Shown: in pieces, positions 1 to 5,092 of the stretch
Numbering within the stretch: position 1 is the first letter of the stretch
Layout of the letters: each line of letters begins with the position of its first letter
Program-made: the position numbers and the translations under genes
Origin: Chloroflexota bacterium
Lineage (GTDB): Bacteria > Chloroflexota > Dehalococcoidia > SM23-28-2 > RBG-16-64-32
NCBI GenBank assembly: GCA_022564695.1
Contig: JADFKX010000042.1
Span: 1-13,709 of the forward strand
Length of the DNA stretch: 13,709 nucleotides
Direction: 5' to 3'
Notes under the pieces: model-generated
What the model was told of the DNA's origin: nothing
The model's input: only the letters and a program-made list of their open reading frames with translations
Database searches by the model: none

Positions 1-128
1 ATGCCGGTCACGAAGAGGTCCATCAGCCAGAGGTGATCGAAGTTAGAGTCGCCGTCCAGCTCCCGCCACAGCGACAGCAGCTCGTCCCAGGAAGCCCCCG
101 CCTGAGTGGCCTGTACGCCGAACTTCAA
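1..128 (-). CDS. Luciferase-like (LLM class) flavin-dependent monooxygenase, N-terminal fragment
   Basis: Only the first 42 codons are in the window; the gene continues past base 1. The start is a TTG at 126-128, chosen because AAGGAG (minus strand, 135-140) lies 6 nt upstream and because translation opens MKFGVQATQ, the typical first beta strand of bacterial luciferase-like oxidoreductases. It continues with ASWDELLSLWRELD and FDHLWLMDLFVTG, matching the first helix and second strand ('aDsaWlfDHf'-like) of the family. Such enzymes use FMN or F420 to oxidise or reduce small organic substrates; substrate and cofactor cannot be read from this fragment. It lies downstream of, and on the same strand as, the two CoA-transferases, but has its own promoter at 173-201. 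A plus-strand frame across this region has no family resemblance. Confidence 0.75.
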   Translation of the reverse strand, partial: MKFGVQATQAGASWDELLSLWRELDGDSNFDHLWLMDLFVTG

Positions 129-134
129 GGTACG

Positions 135-140
135 CTCCTT
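135..140 (-). promoter_or_regulatory. Ribosome binding site for the monooxygenase TTG start
   Basis: AAGGAG on the minus strand, 6 nt before the TTG at 128. It decides the start of the partial monooxygenase, which has no suitable ATG nearby. Confidence 0.7.
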
Positions 141-172
141 TTCCAGAAAGCCTTCACTTTTACGCGAACGTA

Positions 173-201
173 AGAATAGGCTAACCCTAGCCCCCGGTCA
201 A
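173..201 (-). promoter_or_regulatory. Sigma-70-type promoter for the monooxygenase gene
   Basis: On the minus strand TTGACC (196-201) and TATTCT (173-178) are separated by exactly 17 bp, giving a predicted transcription start near 166 and a leader of about 38 nt. The -35 box begins only 15 bp past the stop of the preceding CoA-transferase gene, so the monooxygenase can be transcribed separately. A small inverted repeat, TTACG-CGAA-CGTAA (160-173), overlaps the edge of the -10 box and the predicted start point and could be an operator; that part is weak. Confidence 0.6.
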
Positions 202-216
202 GAGGTCGGCCTGCGT

Positions 217-1584
217 CTATTCGCCGGCCTTCTGCTCCAGCCCCAACTGCTGCTTGTAGTCCGGCTCCAGAGCGGCCACGGCCCCCATCTGCAGAAACGT
301 GGTGACGGGCCACTGGACGAACATGCGCATTAGGTCCTCTCCCGCCGCCAGCTCCGGCTTATCGCCAATGATCTTCCGCTCCTCGAGACCCGCAATCTCC
401 TCGTCCGAAAGGCCAAGGAGCCCCTGGAGTATCTCCTTGTTGTGCTCGCCGAGCTTGGGGGCGGGGGCGCGAGTGGACACGTCGAAGGCGGAGAAGCGGG
501 CGCCCGTCTGGCGAGGCACCGGCCGGGGGCCGACGCCAGGCTGATCGATCGTCTCGAAGTAGCCGCGCTCCCGCAGGTGCGGGTCAAGGAGCACCTCCTT
601 CGGGTTGAGCACGGCGGCCGCGGTGACGCCCGCAGCCTGGAGCAGGTGCATCGCCTCAATGTGGCCCTGCTCCCGCGTCCAGGAGGCGATCAGCTCATCC
701 AGCTCCTCGTGGTGGCGGCGTCGGCCCAGCACGTCGGCGAACCGCTCGTCCCCCGCCCACTTGGGCTGCCCCACGACCTCGCAGAACGCCTGCCACTCCG
801 CATCGTCGCGCACGGTGAGCACTAACCAGTCGTCCTCGCCGCGACAGGGGTAGCAGCCCTGAGGCGCGAACCAGGGGCTGCGATTGCCGATGCGTTCCGG
901 CTCGCGGCCGTTGAGCGCGTAGTCCATCAGCGCGTAGCCGACGATAGGGATCGCCGCCTCCTGCTCAGACAGGTCGATGTACTGGCCCTTGCCGGTGCGG
1001 CGCCTGTAGTGCAGGGCAGTCAGGACAGCGCCCGCCCCCGCGATGCCGGAGTAGGGGTCGGTGAACGATATCCCGGTGCGCAACGGTTCGCCGCCGCGAT
1101 AGCCTGTGAGGGAGGAGATGCCGGAGGCGGGCTCCAGCCCCATCCCATAGGCTGTGTAGTCGCGCCAGGGCCCGTTCTGGCCATAGCCGGAAAGGGAGAT
1201 CATGATCAGGTCCGGCCTTATCTTGCGCAGCGACTCGTAGTCCAGGCCGTGCTGGGCCATGACGCGGGGCGTGAAACTCTCAGCGACGACGTCTGCGTGG
1301 GGGATGAGGCGCTTGAGCAGCTCCACGGCATCCGGCTCGCTAAAGTCCAGGGTTAGAGACTTCTTGCCCGCGTTGCGGTAGAGGAAGTAGCCCATACGGT
1401 TCCAGAAGTCGTCGTGGGAATCGTTATCAGCGATGACGAGGAGATGGGTGATATCGGTGCGCTTGAGCCCTTCCAGCTTGATGACCTCGGCGCCCAGGTC
1501 ACAGAGGATACGGGTGCAGGTGGGCCCGGCGTAGACCTGGGTTAGGTCCAGCACACGGATACCGGAGAGAGGCAGGCCAGCCAT
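217..1584 (-). CDS. CaiB/BaiF (class III) CoA-transferase, canonical Asp
   Basis: 455 residues. Class III CoA-transferases move CoA between an acyl-CoA donor and a carboxylic acid through an aspartyl-CoA intermediate, in the cytoplasm. The N-terminus (SGIRVLDLTQVYAGPTCTRIL, with DLGAEVIKLE following) is the family hallmark; RPDLIMISLSGYGQNGPW and GKGQYIDLSEQEA are also typical. The expected nucleophilic Asp is D176 in the TDPYSG motif. The last ~50 residues, after the usual LGEHNKEIL end region, form an extension (MRMFVQWPVTTFLQMGAVAALEPDYK) not seen in its neighbour. The start is fixed by overlap: the ATG shares one base with the stop of the upstream CoA-transferase (TAATG), so translation is probably coupled. 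The two may be separate enzymes or subunits of one. The substrate is unknown. Confidence 0.9.
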   Translation of the reverse strand: MAGLPLSGIRVLDLTQVYAGPTCTRILCDLGAEVIKLEGLKRTDITHLLVIADNDSHDDFWNRMGYFLYRNAGKKSLTLDFSEPDAVELLKRLIPHADVVAESFTPRVMAQHGLDYESLRKIRPDLIMISLSGYGQNGPWRDYTAYGMGLEPASGISSLTGYRGGEPLRTGISFTDPYSGIAGAGAVLTALHYRRRTGKGQYIDLSEQEAAIPIVGYALMDYALNGREPERIGNRSPWFAPQGCYPCRGEDDWLVLTVRDDAEWQAFCEVVGQPKWAGDERFADVLGRRRHHEELDELIASWTREQGHIEAMHLLQAAGVTAAAVLNPKEVLLDPHLRERGYFETIDQPGVGPRPVPRQTGARFSAFDVSTRAPAPKLGEHNKEILQGLLGLSDEEIAGLEERKIIGDKPELAAGEDLMRMFVQWPVTTFLQMGAVAALEPDYKQQLGLEQKAGE

Positions 1585-2780
1585 TACGTGACCCCCCGCT
1601 CGCGCAGGATGCGTGCCTCCTCCGCATCGTAGCCCAACTCCAGAAGCGCATCCTGGGTGTGTTCCCCGAGAGTCGGAGCGGGCCCCGATCGCAGCGGCGT
1701 CTCCGACATCTTGAACGGCGGTCCCGCCACCTGCGTCCGCCCCAATTCCGGCTGCTCCACCTCCTGAAAGAAGCCACGCGCCTTCATGTGCTCGTCCTCC
1801 CGCAAAAGCCGCGGGCTCATCACCGGCCCAAACGGCATGCGCAGCTCTTGAGCGCGCGTCAGCAAGTCCCGCCAGTCATGCTCCAGCAGGTAGGGCCTCA
1901 GTAGCTCCTCGAACTTCTGCCACTGGATGGAGCGCATCCATAGGTTCGCGAAGAGGGGGTTCTGCTCCAGCTCCATCTGCTCCATGAGAACGGCCATTCC
2001 GAGAGGAAAGCCGGTGGCGCCCGGCACGACGACGATGTGGCCATCCTTGCAGGGGTAGATGTCCGCCGGGTAGGCGAACAGGTGGCGGGAGTAAAAGCGC
2101 TTGCGTATGGCGCCCAGAAAAGAGTAGAGCGTGGTGTTGTACTCGTCGGCGGCGCCCAACGCCTCCAGCATCGAAACGTCAATCTGCTGGCCCCCGCCGT
2201 TCGATGCGCGGTGCTCCACGGCGGCGAGAACGCCGATGAAAGCGTTGAGCCCGGCGAAGTACTCAGCCGGCTCGCCGCCGGTGCATAGCGGCTCCCTGTC
2301 GGGGTCGCCCGTGATGTACATCAGGCCGGAGAGCGCCATGCAGGTCAGGGAGTTGCCCCGATAGCCGCTGTACGGCCCCGTCTGCCCAAACGGCGTAATG
2401 GAGCAGTAGACCAGATCCGGGAACTCATCCTTCAGGTCGTCGTAGCCCAGACCAAGCGAAGTCAGATGGCCCGGCGCGTAGCTCTCCACCAGCGCGTCCG
2501 CCCTGGCCAGCAGCTTGCGCAGCACGATGCGGCCGCTCTCGGTCTCGATGTCCAGGGTGACGCTCTTCTTGTTCCCGTTCAGGTGGATGAACAGCCCGCC
2601 CTTGTCGTGGTGTGGGACGTCGTCCGGGAACGGTCCCAGCGTACGGGCGTAGTCACCCTGGGGCGGCTCCACCTTGATCACCTCGGCGCCGCAATCGGCC
2701 AGCATCTTGGCGCAATAGGGCCCGGCGATCCCCTGGGAGAGATCGATAACGCGCAGGTCGTCGAGTGCCAGGTCAGACAA
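1584..2780 (-). CDS. CaiB/BaiF (class III) CoA-transferase, Asp-to-Glu variant
   Basis: 398 residues, a usual family length. It starts at a TTG (2778-2780) with AAGGAG 5 nt upstream and opens with the hallmark LRVIDLSQGIAGPYCAKMLADCGAEVIKVE-type N-terminus. PDLVYCSITPFGQTGPYSGY and GQQIDVSMLEALGA are family motifs. Aligned without gaps to its neighbour through the HR that follows, the position of the nucleophilic Asp is E173 (AEYFAGLNAF). Either a Glu serves in this subfamily or this chain is a non-catalytic partner. Its stop overlaps the start of the next CoA-transferase by one base, which supports coordinated expression at fixed ratio. Two-subunit class III transferases are known (for example BbsEF for benzylsuccinate and SmtAB for malate), but the substrate here is not identifiable. 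Confidence 0.9.
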   Translation of the reverse strand: MSDLALDDLRVIDLSQGIAGPYCAKMLADCGAEVIKVEPPQGDYARTLGPFPDDVPHHDKGGLFIHLNGNKKSVTLDIETESGRIVLRKLLARADALVESYAPGHLTSLGLGYDDLKDEFPDLVYCSITPFGQTGPYSGYRGNSLTCMALSGLMYITGDPDREPLCTGGEPAEYFAGLNAFIGVLAAVEHRASNGGGQQIDVSMLEALGAADEYNTTLYSFLGAIRKRFYSRHLFAYPADIYPCKDGHIVVVPGATGFPLGMAVLMEQMELEQNPLFANLWMRSIQWQKFEELLRPYLLEHDWRDLLTRAQELRMPFGPVMSPRLLREDEHMKARGFFQEVEQPELGRTQVAGPPFKMSETPLRSGPAPTLGEHTQDALLELGYDAEEARILRERGVT

Positions 2781-2785
2781 GGGCG

Positions 2786-2791
2786 CTCCTT
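2786..2791 (-). promoter_or_regulatory. Ribosome binding site for the first CoA-transferase TTG start
   Basis: AAGGAG on the minus strand, 5 nt upstream of the TTG at 2780. It selects this non-ATG start, the same arrangement as at the monooxygenase gene. Confidence 0.7.
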
Positions 2792-2834
2792 CGTGGGCTA
2801 CACGGAGGCTTGGAGCGGATGATACTACAACATT

Positions 2835-2861
2835 GGAACAGCAGCCACTGTTCCCTGTTCC
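2835..2861. promoter_or_regulatory. Candidate operator in the divergent CoA-transferase / hydratase control region
   Basis: GGAACAG (2835-2841), a 6-bp spacer, CTGTTCC (2848-2854) and immediately a second CTGTTCC (2855-2861). The first pair is a perfect 7-bp inverted repeat and the third copy a direct repeat of the half-site. The array sits between two diverging genes and runs into the -35 position of the plus-strand promoter candidate, as expected of a repressor or activator site that controls both arms. No regulator gene is in the window. Simple sequence repetition is the alternative. Confidence 0.45.
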
Positions 2862-2871
2862 CCACTCCTTT

Positions 2872-2880
2872 TGCTACAAT
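2872..2880 (+). promoter_or_regulatory. Extended -10 promoter element for the hydratase operon
   Basis: TGCTACAAT: TGn followed by TACAAT (2875-2880), an extended -10. Only a weak TTCCCT lies 18 bp upstream, within the operator-like repeats. If used, transcription starts near 2887, so the ATG at 2879 cannot be the hydratase start and the message would be leaderless or nearly so. Confidence 0.4.
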
Positions 2881-2893
2881 GCGGGTCGCTGGA

Positions 2894-3658
2894 ATGCCAA
2901 TGCCTGTGCCAACCCTTTCAATGGACAAGCGCGGCCCCATCGCCCACCTGACGTTGCGGCGGCCGCAAACCCAGAACGCCATCGACGGCGCCCTCCTGGA
3001 CGAGCTGTCCCGCGCCTGCGAAGCGATTGAGGCGGACGATGACGTCCGCGCGGTGGTGCTAGCCGCAGAGGGCGAGCACTTCTGCCTCGGCTGGGACGCA
3101 ACCCTCCTCGACGGAGAGAGCGGCGGCCCTCCCGTGGACCCCTTCGGCTGCCTGGCGGAGTTGCCGCGGCCGGTTGTCTGCGCCGTCCAGGGCGATACCC
3201 TCAGCGCCGGCCTGGAGCTGGCTCTCGCCTGCGACATCCGCCTCGCCGCGGAGGATGCACACCTGGGGTTGCCGGAGACCAAGCTCGGCCGTGTCCCCAT
3301 GGGCGGCGGTACCCAGCGCCTGGCCCGCCTGGTGGGCAAGGGCAAGGCGCTGGAGATGATCCTCACCGGCGAGCCGATAGAGGCGCGGGAGGCGCTGCGC
3401 ATCGGCCTCGTGAGCGCCGTGGCGCCTACCGATAAGCTGGCGTCCGAAGCGGAGGCGATCGCCGGCCGAATAGCGGAGCGCGGCCCCATCGCCGTGCGCT
3501 ACGCCAAGGAAGCGATAAACCGCGGCCTGGAGATGCCCCTGGAGCAGGCCCTCCGTTACGAGACCGACCTGACGATCATCCTCCAGACCACGGAAGACAG
3601 AGCGGAGGGCGTCCGCGCCTTCCTGGGGAAGCGCAAGCCGAAGTTCAAAGGACGGTAG
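2894..3658 (+). CDS. Enoyl-CoA hydratase/isomerase (crotonase family)
   Basis: 254 residues from the chosen start, the normal crotonase length. It should add water across an enoyl-CoA double bond in cytoplasmic beta-oxidation-type degradation. IAHLTLRRPQTQNAID is the N-terminal signature. The two hydratase glutamates are both present, E108 in GLELALACD and E128 in LPETKLG, 20 residues apart as in rat crotonase. GGGTQRLARLVG and the C-terminal ERAEGVRAFLGKRKPKFKGR-like tail (here beginning DRAEG) complete the fold. The first oxyanion segment is FCLGWDATLL rather than the usual FSAGADI, so the acyl pocket may differ. The frame is open further upstream, but those codons cross the operator and -10 region and look non-coding. 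ATGs at 2894, 2900 and 2921 are all possible; none has a clear ribosome site. A small-protein gene follows after 19 nt. Confidence 0.9.
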   Translation: MPMPVPTLSMDKRGPIAHLTLRRPQTQNAIDGALLDELSRACEAIEADDDVRAVVLAAEGEHFCLGWDATLLDGESGGPPVDPFGCLAELPRPVVCAVQGDTLSAGLELALACDIRLAAEDAHLGLPETKLGRVPMGGGTQRLARLVGKGKALEMILTGEPIEAREALRIGLVSAVAPTDKLASEAEAIAGRIAERGPIAVRYAKEAINRGLEMPLEQALRYETDLTIILQTTEDRAEGVRAFLGKRKPKFKGR

Positions 3659-3660
3659 CG

Positions 3661-3667
3661 AAGGAGG
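3661..3667 (+). promoter_or_regulatory. Strong ribosome binding site of the small-protein gene
   Basis: AAGGAGG ending 10 nt before the ATG at 3678. It is one of the best Shine-Dalgarno matches in the window and confirms that the short gene is translated and its start is correct. Confidence 0.7.
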
Positions 3668-3677
3668 TATCGGTAAG

Positions 3678-3938
3678 ATGCAAGTCGTCCTGGAGATGGA
3701 TGAAGCCTGGTCGCTGATGTCGGTCATTACGTCCTACGTGATCGACCACAGCGGCGTATCGCAGGATGGAAAATCGAAAATCAAGCGCTGGCGCAACGAC
3801 CGCGCTGTAGGCACGGCGGAGATGGACGACCTGGCGGTGGCCGTCAACCAGGCGCTGGACAAATACCTCGACGAGAAGATGACGCGCACGGTCCGCCGTC
3901 GCGGCCGCTACGTCTCCAGCCGTGAGGCCACCCGATGA
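3678..3938 (+). CDS. Small helical protein of unknown function (paralogue 1)
   Basis: 86 residues, unknown function. A strong ribosome site and its position 19 nt after the hydratase stop argue that it is real. It has a short acidic N-terminus (LEMDEAW), a predicted amphipathic helix (residues 9-24), a KRWR motif at 36-39, a second predicted helix (47-68) and a basic tail (TVRRRGRY). It aligns without gaps to the next small gene through residue 39 (L5, E9, L13, S15, I17, K36-R39 identical), then with one residue offset (M49, L52, N57, L60, L64, K67). The pair is thus a tandem duplication. There is no signal peptide, membrane segment or cysteine. The charge pattern would suit a helical-bundle or nucleic-acid/CoA-binding adaptor, but no function can be assigned. 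Confidence 0.75.
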   Translation: MQVVLEMDEAWSLMSVITSYVIDHSGVSQDGKSKIKRWRNDRAVGTAEMDDLAVAVNQALDKYLDEKMTRTVRRRGRYVSSREATR

Positions 3939-3982
3939 CCCGCCTGCCCGTAGCTCATGGCCCCGGCCTTGAGCGTGTCGCC

Positions 3983-4004
3983 GGGCACGACTGGGGCTGT
4001 GCCC
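3983..4004. repeat. Inverted repeat, first hairpin of a three-hairpin cluster
   Basis: GGGCAC (3983-3988), a 10-nt loop and GTGCCC (3999-4004). It stands in the 139-bp gap between the two small paralogues and directly precedes two further palindromes, so it is probably part of one compound palindromic element. Confidence 0.6.
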
Positions 4005-4014
4005 TACCAGTCCA

Positions 4015-4040
4015 TGTAGCGGAGGCCTTTAGGCCTCCAT
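4015..4040. repeat. Dispersed palindromic repeat, copy 1
   Basis: TGTAGC, then an 8-bp perfect palindrome arm GGAGGCCT, a 2-nt loop (TT) and AGGCCTCC, then AT. The same 26-bp unit recurs at 8703-8728 with one difference, in the loop (TT versus TC). This is a REP-like dispersed element; as RNA it forms a tight hairpin in either direction. Confidence 0.85.
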
Positions 4041-4043
4041 ATG

Positions 4044-4063
4044 CCTCAGCCTTCAGGCTGAGG
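4044..4063. repeat. Perfect inverted repeat next to repeat copy 1
   Basis: CCTCAGCCT, TC loop, AGGCTGAGG: 9-bp arms. Its right arm carries the GAGG that could serve as the only Shine-Dalgarno-like sequence for the downstream small gene (ATG at 4078), so the hairpin could reduce initiation there. Confidence 0.75.
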
Positions 4064-4077
4064 TGGGGATTCCCGTC

Positions 4078-4317
4078 ATGAAGCTGGAGCTCGATCAAGA
4101 GGAGAGCGTCGAACTCCTCTCCCTCATCGTCGACCGCATCACCCAGGAGGCCAAACTCGCCACCAAGGACCGGGCCACCGTGAAGCGCTGGCGTAGCGAG
4201 CAGATGAAGGCCGGCTCCGACGCGATGAAGGAGCTCACCGATAAGATCAACGCCGACCTGGAGCACGCCCTCCAGACCAAAGCGAAAAGCGCGGTGCAGA
4301 GAGCGGACTGGCGCTAA
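4078..4317 (+). CDS. Small helical protein of unknown function (paralogue 2)
   Basis: 79 residues, unknown function. The start ATG at 4078 is preferred to a GTG at 4063 because it brings the N-terminus into exact register with paralogue 1 (KRWR at 36-39 in both) and because the GTG lies in a hairpin. Sequence opens MKLELDQEESVELLSLIVDR, a likely amphipathic helix, then a basic linker with KRWR and a second helix (DAMKELTDKINADLEHAL). It is highly charged, without cysteines, signal peptide or membrane segments. The ribosome site is poor (GAGGTGGGG, 4060-4068, distant from the ATG), unlike that of paralogue 1. A hydratase gene follows after 27 nt, so both copies sit between hydratases and may serve the same acyl-CoA pathway; that is context only. 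Confidence 0.75.
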   Translation: MKLELDQEESVELLSLIVDRITQEAKLATKDRATVKRWRSEQMKAGSDAMKELTDKINADLEHALQTKAKSAVQRADWR

Positions 4318-4344
4318 GATCACCCTCCTCTCATACGAGACACG

Positions 4345-5061
4345 ATGTTTGACACCCTCCTCTACGACAAGCAGGACGGCATCGCCTGGATCACCCTAAA
4401 CCGTCCGGATGTCCTCAACGCCATCAACATGCGGATGCGGGACGAGCTGTGGGACGTCGTCCAGGCCGTGCGAGACGACCCCGAAGTCCTGGTCGCCATC
4501 TTCCGTGGCGCCGGCGAGCGGGCGTTCTCGGCCGGGGCGGACATCAGCGAGTTCGGGACGGCGCCCTCGTACGTGGAGTCGCGGCGAGCGCGCCGAGAGC
4601 GGGACCTGTGGGGGCTCATGCTCTCGCTGGAGAAGCCGCTCATCGCCGCCATCCACGGCTACGCCCTCGGCGCTGGCATCGAACTGCCGATGTGCTGCGA
4701 CCTCCGCATCGCCAGCGAAGACGCGCGGCTGGGGCTGCCGGAGGTGAGCCTGGGCTACATCCCCTCCGCCGGCGGCACCCAGACGCTGCCCCGCCACATC
4801 CCACCCGGCGTGGCGATGCACATGATCCTGACCGGCGACCCGATCGACGCCCAGGCGGCCCTGCGCCACGGCCTCGTCCAGCGCGTCGTCCCCCACGAGC
4901 GACTCTACCAGGAGGCGGAGTCGTTGGCGCGCACGCTCATGTCGCGGGGCCCGCTGGCGCTGCGCCTGGCCAAGCGCGCGGTGCTGGAAGGGCTGGACCT
5001 ACCCCTGGCGGAAGGGCTGGCGTTGGAGCGACGCCTGGCCGCAAGGGCGTTGGCCGTATGA
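4345..5061 (+). CDS. Enoyl-CoA hydratase/isomerase (crotonase family), shortened C-terminus
   Basis: 238 residues, about 20 fewer than the usual 255-260. GIAWITLNRPDVLNAIN starts the fold; FSAGADISEF is the canonical first oxyanion segment; the two hydratase glutamates are E113 (GAGIELPMCCD) and E133 (GLPEVSLGYIP), 20 residues apart. It should act on enoyl-CoA substrates like its neighbour at 2894, but the two differ in the first oxyanion segment and are not recent duplicates. The protein ends at LERRLAARALAV, before the usual EDxxEGxxAFxEKRxPxFxGR-like segment that packs in the trimer. The next gene begins 31 nt later, and no other frame in that gap restores the tail. This is therefore a C-terminal loss rather than a simple frameshift. 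Whether it stays active is unclear. Confidence 0.88.
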   Translation: MFDTLLYDKQDGIAWITLNRPDVLNAINMRMRDELWDVVQAVRDDPEVLVAIFRGAGERAFSAGADISEFGTAPSYVESRRARRERDLWGLMLSLEKPLIAAIHGYALGAGIELPMCCDLRIASEDARLGLPEVSLGYIPSAGGTQTLPRHIPPGVAMHMILTGDPIDAQAALRHGLVQRVVPHERLYQEAESLARTLMSRGPLALRLAKRAVLEGLDLPLAEGLALERRLAARALAV

Positions 5062-5081
5062 GCGTGACCCTGAGTCCATTC

Positions 5082-5086
5082 GGAGG
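5082..5086 (+). promoter_or_regulatory. Ribosome binding site of the acyl-CoA ligase
   Basis: GGAGG, 6 nt before the ATG at 5093. It fixes the ligase start and shows independent initiation after the shortened hydratase. Confidence 0.65.
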
Positions 5087-5092
5087 TAGAGG

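Noticed and set aside
106..333. 75-codon plus-strand frame near the left edge
   Set aside because: It covers the monooxygenase promoter and the antisense of the CoA-transferase end; the minus-strand genes explain the region better.
2765..2893. Longer N-terminus for the first hydratase
   Set aside because: The added codons cross the divergent operator and extended -10, overlap the CoA-transferase start and lack family similarity.
2773..3489. 238-codon minus-strand frame over the first hydratase
   Set aside because: Antisense to a crotonase with both catalytic glutamates; Ser/Arg-rich with no domain.
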